A stretch of DNA of 64,000 nt from assembly GCA_933228675.1 (NCBI GenBank), contig OW121741.1, positions 136,122,649-136,186,648 of the forward strand. The letters are read 5' to 3'. Below are positions 26,904 to 36,291 of the stretch, piece by piece. The translations under genes were made by a program, and so were the position numbers. Source of the DNA: Stomorhina lunata. Taxonomy: Eukaryota; Arthropoda; Insecta; Diptera; Rhiniidae. The stretch's first letter is position 1; every line of letters begins with the position of its first letter. Below the pieces are notes generated by a model, which was not told where the DNA came from, did not search any database, and saw only the letters and a program-made list of their open reading frames with translations.

Positions 26904-26909
26904 GTAAAT
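26904..26909 (+). other. candidate splice donor just before the gag start
   Basis: AAG|GTAAAT, 12 bp before the gag ATG. Joined to the acceptor at 32237 it would skip gag-pol exactly and place the second open region first on a subgenomic mRNA. It is predicted from motif only. Confidence 0.4.
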
Positions 26910-26915
26910 TTTAAA

Positions 26916-29900
26916 ATGTCTTTGGATAATTTCATTCGGTTAGCTGATAGCATTGTAGAGTTTGAGGCAGACCTTAATGACAATCAATATCCCTTGACCT
27001 CACTCCATGCCCTCGAAGTCCATCGTCAAGAGCTGAGGTCGAGTTGGAATAGAATTAAGGCTGCCTACGAGAAATTCATTTTAGAAGTCGAAAAAGAAGC
27101 TGATGCTGAAGATCCAGTAGATCTCGAGTCATTTAAATTAAAATATAAAAGCACTTATATTACTTATTGTAATTGCTTAACCAAATTATCTGAAATGTCA
27201 GATTCGATAGTTGCGTCTTCAGTAACTATTCAGGAACCACAGGTACCTAACATCAGCAATATTGTACTCCCAAGTACTTCAGCCGAAGTTGGGATTCCAC
27301 CTAATTCAGCTTCTACTCCCCGTTCCAACCACATTCACCTTCCACCAATCGAAATCGATACCTTTTACGGTGACTATGCTTCCTGGCCAACTTTCCGCGA
27401 CATGTTTATGGCTGTCATATCCAACACAAAGGCTAGCAATGTCGAAAAACTTTTTTTCCTCGCGCAAAAAACTAAAGGTGAGGCCAGGGAGATAGTCCAA
27501 AAGAGTCCCTTGACCAATGAAGGGTTTGATATGGCGTGGAAGGATTTATGTGTTCGCTTTGAGAACCGACGAATCCTTGTGAATGGCCAACTGAAGACTC
27601 TTTTCAATCTTCAGCCTGTTAATACAGAAACAGGAAAAGGTCTCAAGCAACTTCAACGGGATATCAATTCCTGTATCTCGATATTAAAACTTTATAATAT
27701 CAATGTATCTTCCTGGGACCCAATTTTTGTATTTATTTGTACAAGTAAACTTCCAGAAACCACATTGACATTGTGGGAACAGGAACTCAAAGATAAAACG
27801 AACATTCCTTATTGGACTGAACTTAATGAATTTTTGACTAATAGGTACCGGACCTTGGAATCGGTTTCTGAAATTCGAGGTTCAAATCACTCCAAAAATA
27901 TCGATCTTAAATCAAAAAATGTTCCAAATTCAAATTCCAAATCCAAAATACATAGTTTTCAAACAAAAGTTTCTGGTCCGCAATGTCAACTGTGTCCCAA
28001 AGAGAGCCATGCGATCCGAAAGTGCCCCAAATTTCTTCAGATGGACCACCAAAAAAGATTTAATGAAATCAAAAAAGAAGGTTTGTGTCTGAACTGCTTT
28101 TCCAAGACACATAGTGTTCGGAATTGCACTAGCAAGCATACTTGCTTTAAATGTCAGAAGAGACACAATACGCTTCTTCATAAAGAAGCTGAAAGTCCAA
28201 GCACAAGCCAAGTTCCAAGTACAAGCTCGCTTAATCCTAATTCCGCTTCATACTCTCGTCCAAATTCAAATTATATACAGTCCACAAACCATTCCAATTC
28301 GGACAGAGTTCAATCATGTTTTGCTTCAAATCATAATGGAGTTTTATTAGGAACCGCATGGGTAAATATATACCATGCGGGATTAACATATCAGGCTCGT
28401 GCTCTGATCGATTCGGGTTCAGAGGGTACATTTATTTCGGAACGTCTATTCAATTGCCTCAAACTTCCTGCTGAGTCTGCAAATGCGCAAATTACCGGCT
28501 TGAATAACACGGTTTCGGCTAAAGTTCAGTATCAATGTTCCCTTGTTTTAGGCTCTCAACTAGACAGTGATGTCTCCATTTCCGTCAAGGCACTAGTGGT
28601 TCCACACCTCTCCAACAACCTTCCATCGCAAGTGATTCCGAGGTCCCAATTTGCTACTCTTCCTCAAATTCAGATGGCTGATCCAAAGTTCTATGTTAGT
28701 TCAAAGATAGACATCCTGATCGGAGGTGACAATTTTCCATCTATAATTCGTTCTGGCATTATGCATAACGTATGCCATTCCTTGATTGCACAGGAAACCA
28801 TTTTCGGATGGATACTTACTGGTCCTGTTTCAAGTCACACCGGTCCTAGTCCTACTATAACGTCACATTTCTGCGAAATTTCCTTAGATAAGGAAATTTC
28901 ACGCTTTTGGGAGGTGGAGAATCTTCCAAGGAAGAACTTCCTGTCTCCAGTCGACCAGTATTGCGAGGATTTATATCTTCGAACAACTAAAAGAAATTCA
29001 GATGGAAGATATGTCGTATCACTTCCATTTAAGGAAGAATTTCCAAATGCTTTGAATATTGGTCATTCTCGGTCCAGTGCTATGGCACAGTTCTTCAGAA
29101 ATGAGGCCAGATTAATCAAAACTCCTAACTTCAAACTTGAATATGATAGTGTAGTCCAAGAGTACGAAGAACTTGGACACATGTTTCAAGTCAGATCATC
29201 TAGCCTTTCTGAGAGTCCAAATGCCTTTTATCTTCCACATCATGCGGTGATAAAACCAGAAAGTGTTACTACAAAAGTACGCGTTGTGTTCAACGCTTCT
29301 GCTCCATCTTCAAATGGGCAAAGCTTGAACTCCTTACTTCATATCGGGCCAATACTCCAAAATGACTTGATTCTACTTATAATTAAATGGCGTTTTTTCC
29401 GATACGTATTTAACGCTGATATCCAAAAGATGTACAGACAGATTTTGGTTAATCCAGTACAAACACCTTATCAGCGAATATTATTCCGTAGTAATCCAAG
29501 CGGTCCAATTTGTGATTACGAATTGAAGACAGTAACGTTTGGGGTCAATTGCGCACCATATTTAGCTATTCGAACATTACTTCGTTTAGCAGATGACGTA
29601 AAATCAACTTTTCCAATTGCAAGTTCCATATTAAAAAATTCCATGTATGTTGATGATGTCCTAGCAGGATTTCACTCAAAACATGATTCCATCAAGGCAA
29701 AACAAGAGCTGGTCCAAGCTTTAGATTCCGCTGGATTTTCCTTAAGAAAATGGACGTCTAATTTTAATGACATTCTCGCAGACATTCCACCAGACCATCT
29801 TCTACGCGAAGATTTCCTTAAGTTCGAAGACAGCAGTTCCGCAAAAACTTTAGGCATTCGCTGGAACGCGTGTTCCGATGACTTCTATTTTGTTGCTAGC

Positions 29901-32189
29901 CCATTTCCAGAAACTGTTGATTTTACTAAGAGAGAAGTCTTGTCCCAAATTGCCAAACTCTTTGATCCAGTAGGATGGTTGGCTCCCTGCATTGTTCAGG
30001 CCAAAATAATAATGCAAAAGATATGGATCGATGGTACTGGTTGGGATGAGATTCTTTCTCCAGATTCCCTTACTCAATGGAAATCTTTTCAATCCAGTTA
30101 CTCGGTTATCAATACCATTCGTATTCCTCGATGGATTGATTATCATCCAAATGCACATGTCCAATTCCATGGATTCTGCGATGCTTCAGAAAAAGCATAT
30201 GCAGCGACATTATATGTACGAGTAGCTGATTCAAATTCCGTTTTTACACACTTAGTAACATCAAAAACTAAAGTGGCTCCTATTAAGACTCTCTCCATTC
30301 CTAGGTTAGAGCTTTGTGGAGCATTACTTTTGGCTGAGATGGTAGATAGCTTACTTCCTAGACTTGATATCGAAAAATATTCCATTCATTGCTGGACGGA
30401 TTCCACCATAGTCCTATCATGGTTATCGAAGCCAGCATGTAGTTGGATGACATTTGTGGCAAATCGAGTGTCCAAAATAACCCAGGTGATTGGATGTTCG
30501 CAGTGGAAACACGTTAATTCCGAAACAAATCCCGCAGACCTAGCAAGCAGAGGTGTAAACCCCCAAGATCTAGTGGATAATGATTTGTGGTGGTTTGGTC
30601 CAAGATGGCTTAAGGATGAAAGTTCGGATTGGCCAAATTCCGTTAACATAAACCCTTCAACAACTGACTTAGAAGCCAAAACCATTCAAGCGCATTTTTC
30701 TTACTTCAACAACTTCGAAGATCTTTTGGAACGGTTTTCATCCTTCTCTCGAGCCTTAAGGGTTATGGCGTATGTATGGAGATTTTACTATCGAACTCAT
30801 CCTCGATTCCGATCCAGCTTTTATAAAGATTCTATTAATCTCTCCAGTCCAGAACTCAACTTCATAAGCGATATACTCATATCGGTATGTCAAAAATCAT
30901 GTTATCCTAACGAGTACAAGGCTCTTTCTGCCAGGCAACAAATTTCAAAGTCAAGCACTATCCTTAACTTGAATCCATTCCTTGATCCAGAAGGAATTAT
31001 TCGTTCATGCGGCAGGCTTGAGTCTTCACCCGGACTTAGCTACAATGAACGACATCCCATCGTTATACCCTACAACTGCCAGTTTTCCAGACTCCTAGTT
31101 CAGCACATCCACGATATTACGCTCCATGGAGGTAATCAACTAGTTTTGCGACTTCTAAGGACCCGGTACTGGATACCCAAGGCCAAAAATATGATAAAAT
31201 GTATCATCAATAAGTGCAAGACATGCATAATCTACAAAAAAAGGTGCCAAAGGCAAATAATGGCCGCTTTACCCACTGAACGTTCGGGAATCTCTCGTCC
31301 ATTTGCCCATACAGGCTTAGACTTTGCAGGTCCATTCGACGTAAAAAGCTACACTGGCAGAGCCTGTCGAATTTCCAAAGGATATGTGTGTGTATTCGTT
31401 TGCTTTTCAACTAAAGCAATCCACTTGGAAGCAACCTCCGATCTTTCTACTCCAGCATTTCTAGCAGCATTTAGTCGTTTTGTTTCGCGTCGAGGTTGCC
31501 CACTTCATATCCATTCCGATAATGGAACAACATTTGTAGGAGCTTCCAAGGTCCTAAGTAAAGAGTTTCTAGAAACATCCGATTATGCCCACCAGAATAT
31601 TTCGTGGCATTTCATCCCAGCAGGAGCTCCACACATGGGAGGATTATGGGAAGCCGGTGTTAAGAGTTTTAAAACTCACTTCCGGAAAATTGCAGGATGC
31701 CACAAATACACTTTCGAGGAACTGTCCACGTTACTCGCTAAAATTGAGTCCTGCCTGAATTCCAGACCGATATCACCCATATCCACCGATCCCAGTGATC
31801 TTTGCGCTTTGACTCCAGGCCATTTCCTTGTTGGATCACCAATTCTTGCCCCTATTGATCCAAAGGTGAATGAATCTTCGATTTCAATCACGAACAGGTG
31901 GCAACGACTTAAAGCGATCTACCAAAACTTCTGTTTTAGGTGGAAAAATGAATATTTGAAGGAGTTAATTAAAAGAGTAAAATGGCAGAAACCTGAAACC
32001 AACCTTAAACCTGGCGATCTGGTAGTGATCAGGGAGGAAAACCTTCCGCCAAATTCTTGGCGTCTTGGGCGAATTGTTAAGACATTTACTGGCACAGACA
32101 ATCGAGTTCGCGTAGCAGAAATATTGACTCAACGCGGAACAATAACTCGTCCAATCGTGAAAATAATATTGCTTCCTAACGATCATTAG
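26916..32189 (+). CDS. BEL/Pao gag-pol polyprotein, 1757 aa, intact
   Basis: Single uninterrupted frame carrying capsid, protease, reverse transcriptase, RNase H and integrase of the retrotransposon. Domains in order: an N-terminal region; a DUF1759-type gag from about residue 145; zinc knuckles from C357 (CQLCPKESHAIRKC), a second CX2CX4HX4C and a third CX2CX3HX4H ending near residue 426; an A17-type aspartic protease with D499 in ALIDSGSEGTFIS; reverse transcriptase from about residue 788 with YVDD at 911-914; RNase H with D1089 in GFCDASEKAYAA; integrase zinc site H1399/H1404/C1434/C1437; catalytic D1469, D1535 and E1579 (43 residues between the last two); and a DUF5641-type C-terminus ending near the stop. 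The ATG is the first in frame after the leader. All catalytic residues are present and there is no frameshift, so the copy may be active. Confidence 0.95.
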   Translation: MSLDNFIRLADSIVEFEADLNDNQYPLTSLHALEVHRQELRSSWNRIKAAYEKFILEVEKEADAEDPVDLESFKLKYKSTYITYCNCLTKLSEMSDSIVASSVTIQEPQVPNISNIVLPSTSAEVGIPPNSASTPRSNHIHLPPIEIDTFYGDYASWPTFRDMFMAVISNTKASNVEKLFFLAQKTKGEAREIVQKSPLTNEGFDMAWKDLCVRFENRRILVNGQLKTLFNLQPVNTETGKGLKQLQRDINSCISILKLYNINVSSWDPIFVFICTSKLPETTLTLWEQELKDKTNIPYWTELNEFLTNRYRTLESVSEIRGSNHSKNIDLKSKNVPNSNSKSKIHSFQTKVSGPQCQLCPKESHAIRKCPKFLQMDHQKRFNEIKKEGLCLNCFSKTHSVRNCTSKHTCFKCQKRHNTLLHKEAESPSTSQVPSTSSLNPNSASYSRPNSNYIQSTNHSNSDRVQSCFASNHNGVLLGTAWVNIYHAGLTYQARALIDSGSEGTFISERLFNCLKLPAESANAQITGLNNTVSAKVQYQCSLVLGSQLDSDVSISVKALVVPHLSNNLPSQVIPRSQFATLPQIQMADPKFYVSSKIDILIGGDNFPSIIRSGIMHNVCHSLIAQETIFGWILTGPVSSHTGPSPTITSHFCEISLDKEISRFWEVENLPRKNFLSPVDQYCEDLYLRTTKRNSDGRYVVSLPFKEEFPNALNIGHSRSSAMAQFFRNEARLIKTPNFKLEYDSVVQEYEELGHMFQVRSSSLSESPNAFYLPHHAVIKPESVTTKVRVVFNASAPSSNGQSLNSLLHIGPILQNDLILLIIKWRFFRYVFNADIQKMYRQILVNPVQTPYQRILFRSNPSGPICDYELKTVTFGVNCAPYLAIRTLLRLADDVKSTFPIASSILKNSMYVDDVLAGFHSKHDSIKAKQELVQALDSAGFSLRKWTSNFNDILADIPPDHLLREDFLKFEDSSSAKTLGIRWNACSDDFYFVASPFPETVDFTKREVLSQIAKLFDPVGWLAPCIVQAKIIMQKIWIDGTGWDEILSPDSLTQWKSFQSSYSVINTIRIPRWIDYHPNAHVQFHGFCDASEKAYAATLYVRVADSNSVFTHLVTSKTKVAPIKTLSIPRLELCGALLLAEMVDSLLPRLDIEKYSIHCWTDSTIVLSWLSKPACSWMTFVANRVSKITQVIGCSQWKHVNSETNPADLASRGVNPQDLVDNDLWWFGPRWLKDESSDWPNSVNINPSTTDLEAKTIQAHFSYFNNFEDLLERFSSFSRALRVMAYVWRFYYRTHPRFRSSFYKDSINLSSPELNFISDILISVCQKSCYPNEYKALSARQQISKSSTILNLNPFLDPEGIIRSCGRLESSPGLSYNERHPIVIPYNCQFSRLLVQHIHDITLHGGNQLVLRLLRTRYWIPKAKNMIKCIINKCKTCIIYKKRCQRQIMAALPTERSGISRPFAHTGLDFAGPFDVKSYTGRACRISKGYVCVFVCFSTKAIHLEATSDLSTPAFLAAFSRFVSRRGCPLHIHSDNGTTFVGASKVLSKEFLETSDYAHQNISWHFIPAGAPHMGGLWEAGVKSFKTHFRKIAGCHKYTFEELSTLLAKIESCLNSRPISPISTDPSDLCALTPGHFLVGSPILAPIDPKVNESSISITNRWQRLKAIYQNFCFRWKNEYLKELIKRVKWQKPETNLKPGDLVVIREENLPPNSWRLGRIVKTFTGTDNRVRVAEILTQRGTITRPIVKIILLPNDH

Positions 32190-32223
32190 CTCTGTGTCTT
32201 TCAAAAGTTTATTTTATCATTAA

Positions 32224-32237
32224 TTTTTTCCTTTCAG
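32224..32237 (+). other. candidate splice acceptor before the second open region
   Basis: TTTTTTCCTTTCAG: an almost pure pyrimidine tract ending in CAG, 6 bp before ACCATG and 35 bp after the gag-pol stop. This is the layout used by spliced env genes of other LTR elements. It suggests the downstream frame is expressed from a spliced subgenomic RNA. Confidence 0.6.
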
Positions 32238-32243
32238 CTTACC

Positions 32244-32717
32244 ATGCCTAAACGTTCATCGAAATCTTCAAAAGAGTTCCTTGGAAATTACAATTCTTAT
32301 CCCTGTCGCATCTGTAAGAGTCCACATCCACTTCGAAAATGTCGCAAGTTCCTTGCGATGAATATGTCCGATCGAATTAGTGCGGTGAGAAAGCATAAAT
32401 ACTGTTCAAATTGCTTAGCACATGATCACTCAAAAGGGACTTGCTTCACGAAGCATGGATGCAGGCATTGCAAAAAGTTTCATCACACTTTACTGCACGT
32501 CAACCCCCGATTGGTTAAAGACCTCCTGAAATCTAGATCCCAATCTCTTTCTCTTTCTCTAAGTCTTCGAGACAATCTCGGCCCTCAAAACCTCGCAATG
32601 TTTCCACGACGTCGAATTCCAATCAGAGATCGTCTCCCTCCACATCTTCCAAGACTGCAACCTGGACCGAAATTCTTCGGCAAAATACAATTACCTTATT
32701 ACCGACCGTACTGGTAA
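32244..32717 (+). CDS. second BEL/Pao open region, part 1: zinc-knuckle protein
   Basis: Starts at an ATG in good context (ACCATG) right after the candidate acceptor. Three zinc motifs follow in the same order and nearly the same spacing as in gag: C21-x2-C24-x3-H28-x4-C33, C54-x2-C57-x4-H62-x4-C67, and C73-x2-C76 followed by HH and LLH near residue 85. It resembles the nucleocapsid part of the same element's gag but has no capsid region before it. From about 32544 the frame runs through a CT-rich microsatellite, and beyond that the protein-like signal moves to the frame of the next entry. The last 50 or so residues of this frame are therefore probably out-of-frame translation. Function unknown; a duplicated or captured nucleocapsid is the simplest reading. 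Confidence 0.7.
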   Translation: MPKRSSKSSKEFLGNYNSYPCRICKSPHPLRKCRKFLAMNMSDRISAVRKHKYCSNCLAHDHSKGTCFTKHGCRHCKKFHHTLLHVNPRLVKDLLKSRSQSLSLSLSLRDNLGPQNLAMFPRRRIPIRDRLPPHLPRLQPGPKFFGKIQLPYYRPYW

Positions 32718-33142
32718 AACTTGGCACCACATCTTCTCACGCTCGCTGTCTTCTGGACTCTGGTTCTCCAATAAGTCGAGTTTCTAAAAATCTTGTCGAC
32801 AAAATGGGTACAACAGTATACACGCTCAACGAAGAAACCATTTGTCCATTGGTTTTAAAATCTAGATTCGACTCATCGTCTAAAATTGAAGGAACCTTTA
32901 GGGTTGATAATCGCATAACTATCCGTACTCCAAAGCAATCTCTTCCTGAATCCTTTAAAAAGAATTTCCGTGATATTTTTCTAGCGGACTTAAAGTTTCA
33001 TGAATCGGCGCCCATTGACATAATAATCGGCGTCGATCTTTACCCAAAAGTAATGTGTCAGGGAATTATTTCGCGTACGGGCTTTCCGACAGCCCAGAGT
33101 ACGATTTTTGGGTGGACCATTCTAGGTCCATGTAATCTATAA
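32537..33142 (+). CDS. second BEL/Pao open region, part 2: retropepsin-like domain, other frame
   Basis: Open from 32537, after a TAG at 32534, to the stop ending at 33142. An ATG at 32804 lies inside the domain and is unlikely to be the true start. DSGS is encoded at 32756-32767, matching the protease active site of the upstream gag-pol. IDIIIGVDLYPKVMCQGI and STIFGWTILGP further on parallel IDILIGGDNFPSI and ETIFGWILTGP in gag-pol. It follows the zinc-knuckle frame in the minus-one frame, and the switch falls in the CTCTTT microsatellite at 32544-32560. Either a slippage indel broke one gene of about 300 codons, or ribosomes shift there. No reverse transcriptase or integrase follows. Confidence 0.65.
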   Translation: MPISFSFSKSSRQSRPSKPRNVSTTSNSNQRSSPSTSSKTATWTEILRQNTITLLPTVLVKLGTTSSHARCLLDSGSPISRVSKNLVDKMGTTVYTLNEETICPLVLKSRFDSSSKIEGTFRVDNRITIRTPKQSLPESFKKNFRDIFLADLKFHESAPIDIIIGVDLYPKVMCQGIISRTGFPTAQSTIFGWTILGPCNL

Positions 33143-33401
33143 CTCTTTATTAAAAATGCACTTTTAGACTCAAGCCAGATGCAAACGTATCATAGTATTT
33201 AACATTTTTTCTACAAACTTTTATATTAATCTATTTGAATGAATTGTAATTTGAATCCTTATTAAAGTGAAATATAATTATATTGTAGTGATTTAAGATA
33301 TTAATTGAAATCCATTTTGTACCTCTCATTTCAGAAGTAGCATCTTAGACATGGCCAAAATGACTTATTCCATTGCATGTATCCTGCAAAGCGGGCGGCA
33401 A
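33143..33401 (+). other. 3' untranslated region and polypurine tract of the BEL/Pao element
   Basis: AT-rich 3' region ending in GCAAAGCGGGCGGCAA directly before the 3' LTR. The AAAGCGGG run is the likely polypurine tract priming plus-strand DNA. No other feature seen. Confidence 0.65.
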
Positions 33402-33818
33402 TGTTAATGCCAAAAGGCTTAAATTAGCCTTAAGCATTAATATTTGAGATGAGCCAATTAATCCCCATCGTTTTCAATATATACAATTGCTGAATGCTCA
33501 GAAACTCGTCCTATCCTTGTCCCCCATTAAGGCCTAAAACATAAATGTCAAACGGCCTAAATGTCTAAAATGTTACTTCCGCTATTGGCCAAATAAAAAT
33601 TATTCCTTATTAATTTTGCAGTCAACGAGAAAGGTATACTCCTCAATAAAAGTTACAATTATAGAATTCTCCTAATCCCAATCTTTGATTTTTTTTCTTT
33701 ACATTGATTCCTTGGGTTTGTATAAATCGAGTGTTTAAACTTGCCCTTTTTTCATTTGGCTCAGAGAATAATTTGCAAACTAAATTCCAACCAGATTCAA
33801 CTTTTCTCCAACCCAACA
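33402..33818 (+). repeat. 3' LTR of the BEL/Pao element
   Basis: 417 bp. I found no difference from 23958-24374 on reading. It ends CCAACCCAACA and is followed by TAGTT, the second copy of the target duplication. Confidence 0.94.
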
Positions 33819-33823
33819 TAGTT

Positions 33824-34135
33824 AAAGATCCGAATATTGTTTCCCTTATATTCTGATTTTAGTCTTATAATTAGACTATTCATAATCTTTTACTAAGACT
33901 ATCGTAATATACTTTCTTAACATGATGTCCACATCAAGGTAAACCCTTGACTTGACTCTGACCAAAGACTTTAGGAGTTCCTTTCACTCTTATTTTTTTT
34001 TTTTTTTTGCCAAACTGTTGTACTGTCGGAGCAAAGACAATAATAATATAAAGAAATTAAAGTAAATAAAAAAATTAAAGTGGATAAAGAACAATGAAAA
34101 ACACATAAACGCACAAACAAACATACATTTCATGA
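33824..34135. other. spacer right of the BEL/Pao element
   Basis: AT-rich sequence with a T run near 33990. No gene or element recognised. Confidence 0.6.
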
Positions 34136-34305
34136 GCACGTGTGTGTGTGCCTTAGCTTTCTCTTATTAGATAATCGTCTTTATTAGTTGTTTCCGAATT
34201 AGAGTAAAAGCAACATTTTTTATGGGACTTTTCAAAACGACCATATGGCAAATTAATATATAGAAGTGTAACATCTTTATGTTATAGAGGTTTGAGTTTT
34301 ATTTA
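34136..34305 (+). repeat. dispersed repeat, copy 2 (GTGTGTGTGCCTTAGCTT)
   Basis: Same orientation and same order of motifs as 23325-23490, with scattered substitutions and a short deletion after GAGTAA. The two copies lie on either side of the BEL/Pao element. Confidence 0.75.
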
Positions 34306-36290
34306 ACTTAAACTAGAAAATTTCATTAGGAACATAACTAAGATGATTATACTGATTTCGCATTTTTTAGTCCTAAACTGGAACAAATTTACATTTTGAC
34401 CTTATATTTCTTACTCTATTAACTAATTTTCAAAAAACTCTTCTTATTTTGCAATTACAGTTTTCTGGCTTATGCCTTCTGGGTTGAAGTCATATGATAA
34501 ATCCGTCTTAAAATGACTTATTTGCATAAGAAAAGTTTGCGGTTATTAAAGTCAGAATCAACACCTGGAATTGTTAATTTTGTACACTTTATAAATGGAA
34601 TAATAAAATTAATGAAATTTATAAGAATTAAAATACAAAGTAAGTTTATAGTTTTTGTTTTTTTTTATATATGAAACTAGCTGTACCCTGCTCGCGTTGC
34701 TGCTCCATCAACTAAAATTAGTTCAAAGGAAAGACATTTCACAAATATCCAATTCATTTTGATTTATTTTACTGATTTTGTCCGATCAACACATGACGTA
34801 ATGCATAGTTTACGATTAAGTTTATTTTGATTAGTTTTCAGTGGCGCCATCTGTTGAAAATTAGTCGCACCAGCTTAGAAACCTTAATAATATAAATAAA
34901 GAAATAAATATTAAATATTAAGAATTGATTACCAAATTTTGTTTAAAATGCAAAAATATATTAAATTGTATTAACATTAAGTCTTTATTATAAAGTATAT
35001 ATTAACCCAACACAGACTAAAGGGGACTAATTGTGTACTTTACTGTATACAATTTTTGAGTCATTTTATAAGTTCATTTTAGTGTAATTTTAGTCTCCAT
35101 GTCTGTTTAGGGTTAATATATATGTTTTCCCTTAAAAAAGTGGAAGTAATTCTTTTTGCAAACAACCGAAAACAAAATTAAAACCCTTTAATAGTTTTAC
35201 TAAGTTATAATTTTATTAACTTTAGAGTTAATCACTTTCACTTTCACAAAAACTGTAAACAAATAAAACTGCTTTACAAATATTCTTATTCACACTGTTC
35301 TCTTATACGCGTCTCAATTAAAACTGCTCCCACAATATTCGTTCATCGGCCTTATAAAGTGGAGAAAAGAGTTTCTAGCATTTTCTGCAGACGTAAAAAG
35401 TTCATGCATGTTCCAATACATTCTCACATGATTAAGAACACACTCACACATACGTTGTAAAAATATATTTTCTCTATAGATCTATAGATTATTATAGATC
35501 TATAGATTATCTGAAGTTAACAGCAACAGAGAGAGAATGTATATGAAAGAAGAAAATGTTGCTATACTCTTTACAGCATAAGAGAAACATGTTGCTCTAC
35601 TATAGAGTCTATATAGACATAAACAGAATAACAACAACATCAACAGAAACATTCTAGAAACTAGGGGAAGAATTAAAAGTAGTTTTGCACAATGGGGCGA
35701 ATAACTTAAAAATTCGTGACAATATTTTTGCATTTTGAACAAAATTTGGTAGTAAATTCTTAATATTTTTTTAGTTTCCTATAGAAAATTAAAAAAAAAA
35801 CTCCAAATTCTGACTTTTGACCCCGGGTGAAGAAAGGGTTAAACTTTTCCAATTAAAAAAAAAAAAAAAACAATGCCGTAAACATTCTATTAAGTCAAAG
35901 GAAGACTATTCACTATTACCTTTATTAATGCTGAATATTTGTACAAGTTAACAAGTAAATACTCAAATTATTACAAAAAATTCAAATTTTCGCGAAATTT
36001 TACGATTTCAAATTGCAGGTACGGCGAAACGGTTTAAGATATCGACCTCTTTCTTTTTGTATTTTATTTTTCCATTTGTTTGTTTTATGATACCGCAAAG
36101 CAAATGTTTTATTTGTGATATTTATTGAACAAAATTTTCAAAAAATCAAAAAATGATTTTCTTAACCGGCCTGAGAAAAAAGTATAATTTTCAAATATGA
36201 AAAAAACTGAGTAAATTTTTTATATTTTAAGGAAACTCCACTATTTAGTATTTACAGATTATAGAATTGTAAATCATGTTTTTTTTTTTT
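34306..36290. other. AT-rich spacer with minor repeats
   Basis: No gene supported. Near 34678 it has CTAGCTGTACCCTGCTCGCG and near 34848 TGGCGCCATCTGTTG, sequences that look like pieces of dispersed elements. A related GACCCGGTCCGCGTTGCTGG occurs near 43803. A short palindromic duplication built on ATAGATCTATAGATTAT lies at about 35475-35513. Confidence 0.5.
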
Positions 36291-36291
36291 T

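Larger units (their letters stand above)
24375..26915 (+). other. long untranslated leader of the BEL/Pao element
   Basis: About 2.5 kb of very AT-rich sequence between the LTR and the gag ATG, with many A and T runs. TTTGGCCCCATCG begins right after the LTR. The TGG at 24376-24378 is the expected start of a tRNA primer-binding site, but I could not match it to a particular tRNA. The open frame at 26268-26627 has a TTG start and two hydrophobic stretches and is not supported as a gene. Splice-donor-like sites are listed separately. The leader may be partly removed by splicing. Confidence 0.75.
23958..33818 (+). mobile_element. complete BEL/Pao LTR retrotransposon (9861 bp)
   Basis: Two direct 417-bp LTRs (TG...CA) bracket a long leader, an intact gag-pol and a second downstream open region. 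TAGTT occurs immediately left (23953-23957) and right (33819-33823), a 5-bp target duplication. The LTRs read as identical, so the insertion is recent. Assignment to BEL/Pao rests on the DUF1759-type gag, DSG protease, YVDD reverse transcriptase and C-terminal DUF5641-type region. The leader of about 2.5 kb and a nucleocapsid-protease-like module in the env position are unusual. The copies of the GTGTGTGTGCCTTAGCTT repeat lie on either side but are not part of the element. Confidence 0.95.

Noticed and set aside
32804..33142. Using the ATG at 32804 as the start of the retropepsin-like protein
   Set aside because: The DSGS active-site codons lie upstream of it in the same open frame, so this ATG is internal.
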